NCBI GenBank assembly: GCA_016927815.1 | Contig: JAFGLY010000069.1 | Coordinates: forward strand, 1 to 33,765 | Length of the DNA stretch: 33,765 bases | Direction: 5' to 3' | Source: Deltaproteobacteria bacterium | GTDB lineage: Bacteria > Myxococcota_A > UBA796 > JAFGLY01 | In this document: positions 8,252 through 16,991 of the stretch, in pieces | Position numbering within the stretch: the first letter of the stretch is position 1 | How the letters are laid out: every line of letters begins with the position of its first letter | Notes under the pieces: model-generated | The model's input: only the letters and a program-made list of their open reading frames with translations | The model's database searches: none | What the model was told of the DNA's origin: nothing | Position numbers and translations under genes: made by a program

Positions 8252-8419
8252 CGCGAGCACGCCAGGGGTTCACCGGGCACGACGCAGGAGGCCCCCCATC
8301 GTATTCACGAGTGGCCTGCATCGTCATCTCCTCTTGACGGCGGGGGAGCCGGCGCGAAAGGATCAGGACGAGAGGTCGAGCAGGAACGTTGGAGAAGACG
8401 CAGCGCAGTGGAGGCCGAC

Positions 8420-8707
8420 ATGGAACCCCGTGAAACCGGAGAACAGCCCGCTACGGCGGACTCGATGGAGGTCCGCGAACTCGTGGAGCTCATCGTGAAG
8501 GCCCTGGTGGACTTCCCCGAACAGGTTCACTGCCACGAGGTGGAAGGGAGCCACTCCTGCGTCCTGGAACTCGAGGTCGCCAAGGAGGACGTGGGCAAGG
8601 TCATCGGCAAGCACGGCGTCCACGCCGACGCCATCCGACGGCTCGTCAACGCCATCGGAGGCAAGAAGAAGAAGCGCTACGTCCTCGAGATCCTCGAGGA
8701 CCTGTAG
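8420..8707 (+). CDS. khpA: KhpA-type KH-domain RNA-binding protein
   Basis: 95 residues. A single KH domain (about 20-95) with the nucleic-acid-binding GXXG loop GKHG (63-66) inside DVGKVIGKHGVHADAIRRL, ending in the typical basic/acidic tail KKKKRYVLEILEDL. KhpA proteins bind RNA, usually with KhpB, and influence small-RNA function and cell-envelope growth. The usual length is about 75-80; here there is an N-terminal extension of about 15 residues, and an internal Met16 (MEVRELVELIV) sits where most family members begin. ATG at 8420 is preferred because GGAGG lies five bases before it. In many genomes khpA sits beside rpsP and rimM; here it does not. Confidence 0.9.
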   Translation: MEPRETGEQPATADSMEVRELVELIVKALVDFPEQVHCHEVEGSHSCVLELEVAKEDVGKVIGKHGVHADAIRRLVNAIGGKKKKRYVLEILEDL

Positions 8708-8727
8708 CCTCCCCCGAGGACGCCGCC

Positions 8728-8949
8728 CTACTCGGCGCCGTCCTCCTCGCTGTCCTCCTCGGTGGGCGCCACGTGGACGCCCGCGCCTTTCGTCATCCGC
8801 GTGGCGGTCCAGGACGCCAGATCCGCGCAATCCTCCAGCGAGGCCCGGTAGCGCTCCACGTCCTCCGCCGACACGCGGCCGTCCGCCAGGTGACGGTCGA
8901 GGGTCCGCGTGTCGAACGTGGCTTCTTCGATGGGTTCCTTGTGGGTCAT
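8728..8949 (-). CDS. Small acidic protein, function unknown
   Basis: 73 residues, cytoplasmic, no signal peptide. It starts MTHKEPIEEATFDTRTLDRHL and ends in a strongly acidic tail (EEDSEEDGAE). A GGAG site stands before the ATG. The middle (VSAEDVERYRASLEDCADLASWTATRM) is probably a short helical pair. It lies on the same strand as and just downstream of rpoZ (56 bases), so the two may share the promoter at 9323-9351. I do not recognise the family. The good start signal and intact short frame next to an RNA polymerase gene argue that it is real. Confidence 0.7.
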   Translation of the reverse strand: MTHKEPIEEATFDTRTLDRHLADGRVSAEDVERYRASLEDCADLASWTATRMTKGAGVHVAPTEEDSEEDGAE

Positions 8950-9005
8950 GCGATCTCCACTGCGGAAAGGACCGGGGATGCGGGGCAGCCGTCTCCGGCA
9001 CGGAA

Positions 9006-9293
9006 TCAGAGGCCGGCCTCCGGAGGCAGTTCGTCCTCGGAAGCCAGGGGAACATGGGCCGGCTCGGGTCGCCAGGCCTCCTCCGCGTTCTCGTCGTAGG
9101 CCGCGAGATCGGGCAGGATGCGACCCGCGGCGATCTCTCGGAGAGCCGTCACGACTTCCTTGTTGTCCCGGTAGTCATCGATGAGCGCCTGCTCTCCCTT
9201 GAGGAGCTGCTTGGTCCGCTCTGCGGCCAGCAGGACGAGGAAGAACCGGTTGGGGACGTGCGAGAGGCAGTCCTCCACGGTGATGCGTGCCAT
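9006..9293 (-). CDS. rpoZ: RNA polymerase omega subunit
   Basis: 95 residues. The N-terminal 60 residues match the omega family: [33 protein letters not shown], then the conserved [16 protein letters not shown]. Omega binds the beta-prime subunit, helps polymerase assembly and forms part of a ppGpp site in proteobacteria. The tail after about residue 65 is acidic and Pro-rich and variable in the family. ATG at 9293 has a GGAG site. It is transcribed divergently from groES, with a good promoter at 9323-9351. Confidence 0.96.
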   Translation of the reverse strand: MARITVEDCLSHVPNRFFLVLLAAERTKQLLKGEQALIDDYRDNKEVVTALREIAAGRILPDLAAYDENAEEAWRPEPAHVPLASEDELPPEAGL

Positions 9294-9322
9294 CGTCGGC
9301 TCCAGGTTCCGAGGTGCCCCAC

Positions 9323-9351
9323 GATGTAGCGGCGGAATCCTCGAACGTCAA
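9323..9351 (-). promoter_or_regulatory. Sigma-70-type promoter for rpoZ
   Basis: On the minus strand: -35 TTGACG (9351-9346), a 17-base spacer, -10 TACATC (9328-9323). It is placed about 30 bases upstream of the rpoZ start. The -35 hexamer is identical to that proposed for groES on the opposite strand. Confidence 0.6.
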
Positions 9352-9411
9352 GCGGGGTTCGTCGCGCCGTGGGATGTTCCGAGGGGTCGCGACGTCATGG
9401 GCCCGGCGGCC

Positions 9412-9439
9412 TTGACGCCCCTCCTCCGGTGCCTAGTGT
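9412..9439 (+). promoter_or_regulatory. Promoter candidate for groES-groEL
   Basis: TTGACG at 9412-9417, 16-base spacer, TAGTGT at 9434-9439. It lies about 60 bases upstream of the groES ATG. I looked for a CIRCE element (TTAGCACTC-N9-GAGTGCTAA) between rpoZ and groES and found none, so HrcA control is not supported by sequence. Confidence 0.5.
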
Positions 9440-9498
9440 TGCGCGCGCAGCGGGTAGGGCTCGCGTCCACCCGCCCGACATGCTCAACCGGAGGTCCC

Positions 9499-9786
9499 AT
9501 GAAGATCCGTCCCCTGAACGACCGTGTGATCATCCAGCGCCTCGAGGAGCTTTCCAGGACACCGGGAGGCCTGTTCCTGCCGGACTCCGCCAAGGAGAAG
9601 CCGGTGGAGGGCCGCGTCCTGGAAGTCGGTGGCGGTGCAGTCGGTGACGACGGCAAGGTGGTCCCCCTCCAGGTCAAGGCCGGCGACCGTGTGGTCTTCG
9701 CCAAGTACGCCGGCACCGAGGTCAAGCTCGGCGGGGAGGAGTACCTCATCCTCCGCGAGGCCGACATCCTCGGAATCGTCGAGTAA
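9499..9786 (+). CDS. groES: Co-chaperonin GroES
   Basis: 95 residues, the standard length. It begins MKIRPLNDRVIIQRLEE, has the mobile loop that docks GroEL (about 17-33, EELSRTPGGLFLPDSAKEKP), and ends EEYLILREADILGIVE. It forms the heptameric lid of the GroEL folding chamber in the cytoplasm. ATG at 9499 is chosen over an in-frame upstream extension because it is preceded by CGGAGGTCCC and matches the family N-terminus. It is first in an operon with groEL, 78 bases upstream of it. Confidence 0.98.
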   Translation: MKIRPLNDRVIIQRLEELSRTPGGLFLPDSAKEKPVEGRVLEVGGGAVGDDGKVVPLQVKAGDRVVFAKYAGTEVKLGGEEYLILREADILGIVE

Positions 9787-11454
<1,668 letters not shown>

Positions 11455-11466
11455 ACCCACACGTCC

Positions 11467-11496
11467 AGGGGCCGCTCCCGAGCCGGGGCGGCCCCT
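11467..11496. terminator. Bidirectional terminator hairpin between groEL and the 11503 gene
   Basis: Perfect 9-base inverted repeat AGGGGCCGC / GCGGCCCCT with a 12-base loop, between two convergent genes. There is no clear T-run on either side. Its position right after the groEL stop supports a termination role. Confidence 0.7.
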
Positions 11497-11502
11497 CGTG
11501 CA

Positions 11503-12033
11503 TCAGGGCGTGGGCGGCGGCGCGGCCTTCCGGCCGAAGAAGACGCGGGCGCCGAGGGCAGCGTCGAAGTCCAGGCTCGTCTCCGGGTAGAGCGTCAGCA
11601 CCGGCACGACCTCCACGAATCCGTCCACGGGGGTGGCGTCCGGCAGGATCGCCAGCCCGAAGGGGACCCGAACGCCCAGGAGGGCGGCGTCGGCCCTGCG
11701 ATCGCTCTCCCAGCCCACCCGGACCCTCGGGCCGATCCCCGTGTAGAAGGGGATGCAGAAGGTCGGAGCGGCCGGGTCGCGGTAGGTGGCGAGCGTGAGC
11801 AGCCAGTCCGCGTGGACGTGGAACCGGTCGTCCGGGATGCTCCAGGCCAGTGCTGCGTCGAGGGCGACACCGCCTCCCTTCGAGCGCCAGGCGAGGGCGA
11901 TTCCGGTGGGTTCGCCCAGGATGAGGCCCACGCCGCTTCCGTGGGGATCGTCGCCGAGACCGATGCTCGCGGCCTCAGCGGTTCCGGGGAGGGCGAGCAG
12001 GGCCAGGGGGAGGAAGAGGATGGGGCGGTTCAT
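11503..12033 (-). CDS. Small exported outer-membrane-like protein
   Basis: 176 residues with a signal peptide (MNRPILFLPLALLALPGTAEAA). The mature part has alternating short amphipathic strands with Gly/aromatic turns (GVGLILGEPTGIALAWRS, GGVALDAALAWSI, FHVHADWLLTLATY, FYTGIGPRVRVGWE, DAALLGVRVPFGLAIL, FVEVVPVLTLYPE, SLDFDAALGARVFF), as in a small beta-barrel of about eight strands; the last strand ends near an aromatic pair. The ATG overlaps the stop of the TPR gene by four bases (ATGA). Its partner in this operon is the secreted metalloprotease. Outer-membrane placement is inferred from the strand pattern. Confidence 0.75.
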   Translation of the reverse strand: MNRPILFLPLALLALPGTAEAASIGLGDDPHGSGVGLILGEPTGIALAWRSKGGGVALDAALAWSIPDDRFHVHADWLLTLATYRDPAAPTFCIPFYTGIGPRVRVGWESDRRADAALLGVRVPFGLAILPDATPVDGFVEVVPVLTLYPETSLDFDAALGARVFFGRKAAPPPTP

Positions 12034-12653
12034 CGGGGAGGGACCTCGAACACCTGGAGCAGACGCTCATCCGAGTAGACCGTCACCAGGCGTCGGATCA
12101 CCTCGGCCAGGGCGGGATTCCGATAGTACTCCACCCAGTTGGGATCGCCCAGGATCACGCGGAACGAGAACCCCGAGGCCAAAGCGTCCCTCAAGTGGAC
12201 CTCGAATCCCGTGGCATCCCCCCGGCGGGCGGCCACCTCTGCCAGCCGGAAGAACCCCGCCCAGTGATCCGGCCGCAGGCGAGCCGCCTGGGTGAAGGCC
12301 TCCTCGGCCTCGTCGAGGTCCCAGCGGGCGAGCTGGATCTCCCCGAGATCGTACCAGGCCGCCGCATAGGCTGGATCCTCCCGCAGGGTGCGCCGGTAGT
12401 GGCGCTCGGCACGTTCGATCCGACCGAGGCGGTACCAGGCCAGTCCGACCTCGTACTCCACGGCGCCACCTCGGACGACATGGCGCTGGAACTCGGAGCC
12501 CCACTCGGCGGCTTCCGCGTGTCGTCCGTCCTGGTTGAGGCGCCCGGCCACGGCTGCGGCCTTGCGGACGATCTCGTCGCCGTAGTCGGGGGGTACGCGT
12601 GCGGCCCGGGCCGCCGGGAGGAGGAGCGGAATCGCGATCCAGGGGAACGTCAC
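12030..12653 (-). CDS. Exported TPR-repeat protein
   Basis: 207 residues from a GTG at 12653, which overlaps the protease stop (GTGA, 12650-12653) and has CGGAGGCG just upstream. The first 18 residues (MTFPWIAIPLLLPAARAA) look like a signal peptide. Two clear tetratricopeptide repeats follow at about 66-98 (VGLAWYRLGRIERAERHYRRTLREDPAYA) and 99-132 (AWYDLGEIQLARWDLDEAEEAFTQAARLRPDHW), with a degenerate third repeat to about 166. TPRs mediate protein contacts, so it may assist the neighbouring protease or barrel. The frame is open far upstream, but that part is an antisense-like shadow inside the protease gene. Confidence 0.8.
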   Translation of the reverse strand: MTFPWIAIPLLLPAARAARVPPDYGDEIVRKAAAVAGRLNQDGRHAEAAEWGSEFQRHVVRGGAVEYEVGLAWYRLGRIERAERHYRRTLREDPAYAAAWYDLGEIQLARWDLDEAEEAFTQAARLRPDHWAGFFRLAEVAARRGDATGFEVHLRDALASGFSFRVILGDPNWVEYYRNPALAEVIRRLVTVYSDERLLQVFEVPPR

Positions 12654-15649
12654 CGCCTCCGTCGTCTCCAAGCGAGCCCCAGCCCCAGGGCGACCAGCCA
12701 CCCGGCCGAGGCCGGTCGGGGCGAGGCCCCGCACCCGCACTCGGTGGGGGCATCCTCCTGGGATTCGTCGTCGCCCGTATCCTCCGGGTCTCCGGGTCCG
12801 GCGGTCCCCTGGTCCGCGTTGTACCCCGGGTACACGCCCTGGCTCCAGGTCCCCGCGGCGTCGACGGCGAACACCGCGAACCAGTGGGTGTCGAGATCCT
12901 CCACCGGCGCGTACCGTGCGATCGCCTCTCCGGGCGCGGCGTCGAGTTCCTCCCAGATGAGGGTGCCGTCCTCGGGATGCGTGGGGTAGCGGTCGTCCCT
13001 GAAGACGACGACCACGCGGTCGAGGTCGTCCAGGTCGGGGTTCGTCCAGGAGAGGCGAAGCCCGGGGACGCCTTCGGAAGCCTGGAAGTCGGTCACCGCG
13101 AGGCGGTTGGGCGTGCTGGCCGGCGCGTAGACGGTCACGTCGTCCAGGGTCCAGCCGTTCAAGGTGAGCCCCGGATCCGCCTCGAGCCCCCAGGCGAGCG
13201 TGATGAAGCCGTCGAGATCCGCGTCTGTGACACGCACCGAGGCCAGCGTCCACTGGTCGTCCTGGTGGTGTTCGTCTCCGACGGTGCGGTTCGTGGCGTG
13301 GTTGCGCCACACGGTCTCGCCGTCGACGTCGAGCGTCGCGTCGTCGTAGTAGCCGTCCTCCACGCCCAGGTAGCGCCGGAACTGGACCACCAGGTCCGGG
13401 AAGGGCGCCACCGGGATGGCCACGGAGGTCAGGACGGGGAAGCAGTCGTTCGCATAGGCACCGTCCTGGCTCAGGTCGTTGCCCCAGACGTTCGACCCGC
13501 TGTAGGCCTCCCTCGGATCTCCGCCGATGCCCTGTGGAGCCCCCCATTCCCAGTCGTCCCGCCCCTCGAGCGCCGTGGAGGTGTAGCCCCCGTCGTCCGC
13601 CTCGAAGTCCTCGAAGTAGAGCGTCTCCAGGTCTCCCACGTAGAAGGCGAACGGAGAGATGTCGGCGCCGATGGGGGCCGACACCGACACGCCCTCCGTC
13701 GTCTCGGCCTCCACGTAGTAGAGCACGGTGGTGCCTTCCGACTGGGCGGGAAGGGTCCCCGCGACCTCGTCTCCGTCCAACCCGGGGTACACCTCAAGGT
13801 CCGTCTGCTCCCAGGTCTCCCCGCCGTCCGTGGACCAGACCACCCAGGCCTCGGCGACCTCGGCAGACCCGCAGACGTCGGAGATCGGCAGGACCGTGCC
13901 GTGCACCGGGATCGGCCGCCCGTTGGCGGTCTGGTTCTCGATCGGCTCGTGGTCGAACACCACGAGGGCGCTCAAGCCGCCCATGGGACCGATCCCGTGG
14001 AGGGTGAACGCCTCGACGATCTCGCAGATGTGGGGCGTACCGTTGGACAGGTCGCCGTCGTCGTCGTCGGCCAGGACGAACTCGTCGTAGGACTCGGGGA
14101 TCGTGAAGCCCGCCTTGATGGCGTCCACGAAGATGTCGCTCACGACGTCGTTGGCTTCCTCGTCGCCGATCTCCTCCTCGAGGATCTGGAGGAGATCCCA
14201 GACGGTGCCACCGAAGATCAGGCCATCGTTGTGCGATTCGCCGGTCAAGTCGTCCGGGTAGACGCGGTTCGGGGCGAGGTCGCGGATGCCCGATGCGTAG
14301 CCCTGGTAGAAGTAGGGCGCGATCACCGAGTCGTCCGTGAGGAGCACGGAGCAGCTGTCGGCGATCCCCTCGGAGGCCGAGTAGTCGAAGGTGCCGCTGA
14401 CGAGGCTGTAGTAGTGGAAGCCGTGGCACCACTCGTGGTAGACGACGTCGGCGATGCGGGCGGTGTTGTTGCAGCCGCTGCCGTGGATGGCGAAGTTGAG
14501 GGAGCCGTCGTAGTAGGCGTTGCACGTGAAGGACGTGTCGTTGACGTTGGCGGTGATGCGGCTGTCCGTGTACGAGACCTCCGGAGCCCACCCGGCGGCC
14601 CAGGTCCGGACGTGCTCCACGAACACGAACACGTCGATCTCGGCCTGGCTGGCGGCCGCAGAGGTCCAGGTGCCCTCGGAGCCGGTGAAGGTCAAGGATC
14701 CCTCGGCCCCGGATCGGTTCGACACCCGGACGTGCTCCCCCACGAGCGAGGAGGTGAAGGTGTCGCCCACCAGGTCGAAGTACCCGTCCGCGTCGGTGTA
14801 GGTTGCGCTCGTGGGCGTGGACACGGGAGCCCATGGGAGCCCCGAGGTGGTCATGTGGCCATCGGGAGCCCGGGTGTCGTGGGTGGCCAGCACACGACCG
14901 GTCGAGTGCGGGATCTCGTTCCTCAGGCCGAGCAGGGTGCCGTCATGCGCATCCACGTAGGACAGCCAGCGCCCTCGGGGCACCTGGGTCTCGGTGCGCA
15001 CCTCCCAGGCGAGATCCAGGGCGACCGCGGGGCCCTCGTCGCGCGGCAGGAGCACGAGGCGGCTGCCCAGCGGCTTGTGGACGACCCAGGGCGCGGGCCC
15101 CCGTCCGACGGCCTCCCGGAGCGCCCGGGGTTCGTCCAGCAGGGCTCTGGGAAGGGACCCGAGGCCAGGGTGCGTCTTGACGCGCAGGAAGACGAGCCGA
15201 CCCCCCACGATCCGCGCGTCCACGCCCCCACCGACCACCGGCACCCCGGCGATCGTCTCTTCGAAGGACACGTACCAGGTGTCCCGGCGTTCGAGGTATC
15301 CGGCACTCGCGAGGTTCAGGGACCCGGCGTCTACGCCCGTGAGGGCGGGGTGGCGCGCGAAGAAGGCGCGTAGCGCGCTCTCGACCTCATGCGCGCTTCG
15401 GGTGGACCCCAGGGCGATTCCGGGACCCCAGGCCCGGAACGGCAGGCCGGTCGTCTCGTCGAACACCGCGCGCCAGCCGGCCCCCTCGGTCTGGAGAAAC
15501 GCACGCCAGGGGGCGCCCATGCGGAAGTCGACCTGGCGACGGGCGTCGAAAACCTGGATCGGCTGGGGGACGGGAGGGAAGAGGGCTTCCTCCCCCGGCA
15601 GGATCGCATGGGCGGGAAGCATCCCGAGGAGCAGGGCGGCAGCGTGCAC
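12650..15649 (-). CDS. Secreted zinc metalloprotease with MYXO-CTERM-type tail
   Basis: 999 residues. A signal peptide (about 1-15) and an FTP-like propeptide region (about 70-270) lead to a gluzincin-type catalytic domain: HEWCH with His405, Glu406 and His409, and a downstream SEGIAD whose Glu427 is the expected third zinc ligand. A DDDDGDLSNGTPH segment around 530 resembles a calcium-binding or catalytic-domain-end motif seen in related myxobacterial proteases. The C-terminal half has beta-sandwich-like adhesion modules. The end (DTGDD..., then CGCG, a hydrophobic stretch and RRRRR) is the Cys-hydrophobic-Arg sorting signal known as MYXO-CTERM, implying surface anchoring after cleavage. Start GTG at 15649 has CCGGAG before it. 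Substrate unknown. Confidence 0.9.
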   Translation of the reverse strand: MHAAALLLGMLPAHAILPGEEALFPPVPQPIQVFDARRQVDFRMGAPWRAFLQTEGAGWRAVFDETTGLPFRAWGPGIALGSTRSAHEVESALRAFFARHPALTGVDAGSLNLASAGYLERRDTWYVSFEETIAGVPVVGGGVDARIVGGRLVFLRVKTHPGLGSLPRALLDEPRALREAVGRGPAPWVVHKPLGSRLVLLPRDEGPAVALDLAWEVRTETQVPRGRWLSYVDAHDGTLLGLRNEIPHSTGRVLATHDTRAPDGHMTTSGLPWAPVSTPTSATYTDADGYFDLVGDTFTSSLVGEHVRVSNRSGAEGSLTFTGSEGTWTSAAASQAEIDVFVFVEHVRTWAAGWAPEVSYTDSRITANVNDTSFTCNAYYDGSLNFAIHGSGCNNTARIADVVYHEWCHGFHYYSLVSGTFDYSASEGIADSCSVLLTDDSVIAPYFYQGYASGIRDLAPNRVYPDDLTGESHNDGLIFGGTVWDLLQILEEEIGDEEANDVVSDIFVDAIKAGFTIPESYDEFVLADDDDGDLSNGTPHICEIVEAFTLHGIGPMGGLSALVVFDHEPIENQTANGRPIPVHGTVLPISDVCGSAEVAEAWVVWSTDGGETWEQTDLEVYPGLDGDEVAGTLPAQSEGTTVLYYVEAETTEGVSVSAPIGADISPFAFYVGDLETLYFEDFEADDGGYTSTALEGRDDWEWGAPQGIGGDPREAYSGSNVWGNDLSQDGAYANDCFPVLTSVAIPVAPFPDLVVQFRRYLGVEDGYYDDATLDVDGETVWRNHATNRTVGDEHHQDDQWTLASVRVTDADLDGFITLAWGLEADPGLTLNGWTLDDVTVYAPASTPNRLAVTDFQASEGVPGLRLSWTNPDLDDLDRVVVVFRDDRYPTHPEDGTLIWEELDAAPGEAIARYAPVEDLDTHWFAVFAVDAAGTWSQGVYPGYNADQGTAGPGDPEDTGDDESQEDAPTECGCGASPRPASAGWLVALGLGLAWRRRRR

Positions 15650-15671
15650 GGCGTCTCCGGGGTCGTGGGGA

Positions 15672-15701
15672 GTGATAGGAACGCTCCCTGACCCGCCTCA
15701 A
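15672..15701 (-). promoter_or_regulatory. Promoter candidate for the metalloprotease operon
   Basis: On the minus strand: TTGAGG (15701-15696), 18-base spacer, TATCAC (15677-15672), about 23 bases before the GTG start. Matches are partial. The same divergent gap contains an inverted repeat AACCGT/ACGGTT (15735-15740 and 15748-15753) that might bind a regulator of either neighbour. Confidence 0.4.
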
Positions 15702-15791
15702 GATGCCCCACGGGACGAACCTGTGGCAACGCGCAACCGTGAAATCGACGGTTTCCTGACAGGCGACGGGCCGCGTCCCAGGAGTCCGCGC

Positions 15792-16841
15792 ATGATCCCC
15801 CACCCCGTTCCCTACCTCACGTGGGTCAAGACCCTCATGCCTCCGGTGGCGCACGACCTGCGCCCCTCCGGAGTTCCGGGGCGTGCCTTGCCGGTTTCCG
15901 GCTCGTCGGTCCCGGATCCGACCCTGTCACGCCGCCTCGCCGCGGCCGTGGCCGATCGCCACTCGACCACGGCGGACCATGTCTTCCTCGGTCTGGGCAC
16001 GAGCGGCGCCAACGTCCATGCCCTCGCCGCCCTTCTCCAGAAAGGCGGCGAACTGCTCTGCGAGTCACCGACCTACGACCCCCTCTGGCGCACGGCGGCG
16101 TTCCTGGGAGCACCCGTCCGCTTCTTCGAGCGGCCCCCATCCGCTCGCTGGGCGGTCGATCCTCTGGCCGTGGAGGCGCGCCTCTCGCACACGACGCGGG
16201 TGGTCGCGATCACCCGCCTGCACAACCCCACGGCAGCAGGCACGCCCGAGGCCGTCCTCGAGGTCCTGGGTGAGATGGCCGAGGCCCACGACATCTATGT
16301 CCTGGTGGACGAGGTCTACCTCGACTTCGAGCCGGAGGCGGTCCCGGCCTTCCGGGTCCATCCCCGCCTGCTGACCACGGGATCCCTGACCAAGGTCTAC
16401 GGCCTGGGCTGGCTCCGGTTGGGCTGGATCCTCGGCGACCCGGAGTTGATCCGGAATGCCGAGCAGGCACGAGACCACAGCGAGGTCGTGCTCCCGGATC
16501 CGCCGATGGCGCTCGCGCTGGCGAACTGGGACCTGTTGGACGGCCTTTGCGAGGAGGCCCGGGCGCGCGCCCGGCAGGGCGCCCGCCTCGCGCAGCAGGC
16601 CCTGGGAGATCTGCCGGGGATCGACTTCCGCCCCGACCTTGGCGCACCCTTCGGTTTCCTGCACTTCGGAGGCGACGATCTGGCCCTGGCCGAACGCTGC
16701 GCGGCCGAGGGCGCCGGCGTGACCCCGGGCTCGTTCTTCGGGGCGCCGGGGCACCTCCGGATCGCGTGGCTCGGGGATCCCGAGGCGACCCGAACCGCCC
16801 TGTCCGTCCTGAGAGGCGCCCTGCTGTCCCGACCGGCGTAG
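15792..16841 (+). CDS. PLP-dependent aminotransferase, class I/II
   Basis: 349 residues, fold-type I. The cofactor-binding residues are visible: Asn145 in HNPTAAG (NPTG in most members), Asp173 and Tyr176 in LVDEVYLDF, and the Schiff-base lysine Lys201 in TGSLTKVYGLGWLRLGWI. It should move amino groups from an amino acid to a keto acid in the cytoplasm; the substrate cannot be read from sequence. At 349 residues it is slightly short for the family (about 380-400), with a reduced N-terminal segment. ATG at 15792 is chosen for the AGGAG seven bases upstream; the frame is open further upstream inside the antisense protease gene. It stands alone ahead of the acyl-CoA dehydrogenase. Confidence 0.9.
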   Translation: MIPHPVPYLTWVKTLMPPVAHDLRPSGVPGRALPVSGSSVPDPTLSRRLAAAVADRHSTTADHVFLGLGTSGANVHALAALLQKGGELLCESPTYDPLWRTAAFLGAPVRFFERPPSARWAVDPLAVEARLSHTTRVVAITRLHNPTAAGTPEAVLEVLGEMAEAHDIYVLVDEVYLDFEPEAVPAFRVHPRLLTTGSLTKVYGLGWLRLGWILGDPELIRNAEQARDHSEVVLPDPPMALALANWDLLDGLCEEARARARQGARLAQQALGDLPGIDFRPDLGAPFGFLHFGGDDLALAERCAAEGAGVTPGSFFGAPGHLRIAWLGDPEATRTALSVLRGALLSRPA

Positions 16842-16928
16842 CGCCTCTGGCGCGCTTGTGCTGCCCGCGATCCTCCCCATCGTCACGGCATCGTCGACCC
16901 GAAGCCCCGGAAGCGCTCCGGATCGGCA

Positions 16929-16957
16929 TTGACCGCAGGCGCTGCCTGGTCTATATG
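16929..16957 (+). promoter_or_regulatory. Sigma-70 promoter of the acyl-CoA dehydrogenase gene
   Basis: TTGACC (16929-16934), 17-base spacer, TATATG (16952-16957). This is the best promoter in the window and lies 34 bases before the ATG. The -10 overlaps the first two bases of a palindromic operator (16956-16973), so a repressor bound there would block polymerase. Confidence 0.65.
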
Positions 16958-16973
16958 AATGATGGTTCATTCA
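16956..16973. promoter_or_regulatory. FadR-like palindromic operator
   Basis: TGAATGATGGTTCATTCA is a perfect 7-base inverted repeat (TGAATGA / TCATTCA) around a 4-base centre. Both arms equal the arms of the Bacillus FadR (TetR-family) box TGAATGAMTANTCATTCA; the centre differs. The site covers the end of the -10 and the likely transcription start of an acyl-CoA dehydrogenase gene, which fits acyl-CoA-relieved repression. No regulator gene is in the window. Confidence 0.65.
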
Positions 16974-16991
16974 TGCACTCAGGGAGGCCTC

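Noticed and set aside
4891-8337. 1148-residue open frame on the plus strand
   Set aside because: It is antisense to the PATAN, S41, anti-sigma and sigma genes, has Arg/Gly/His-rich composition and no domain. It is a GC-rich shadow.
8334-8339. TTGACG as a khpA promoter
   Set aside because: The -35 is good but no -10-like hexamer appears 16-18 bases downstream.
9294-9498. CIRCE heat-shock operator before groES
   Set aside because: I searched for the TTAGCACTC/GAGTGCTAA arms and found neither.
12599-15373. 924-residue plus-strand open frame
   Set aside because: It lies fully antisense to the metalloprotease, which has clear catalytic motifs; the frame shows only shadow composition.
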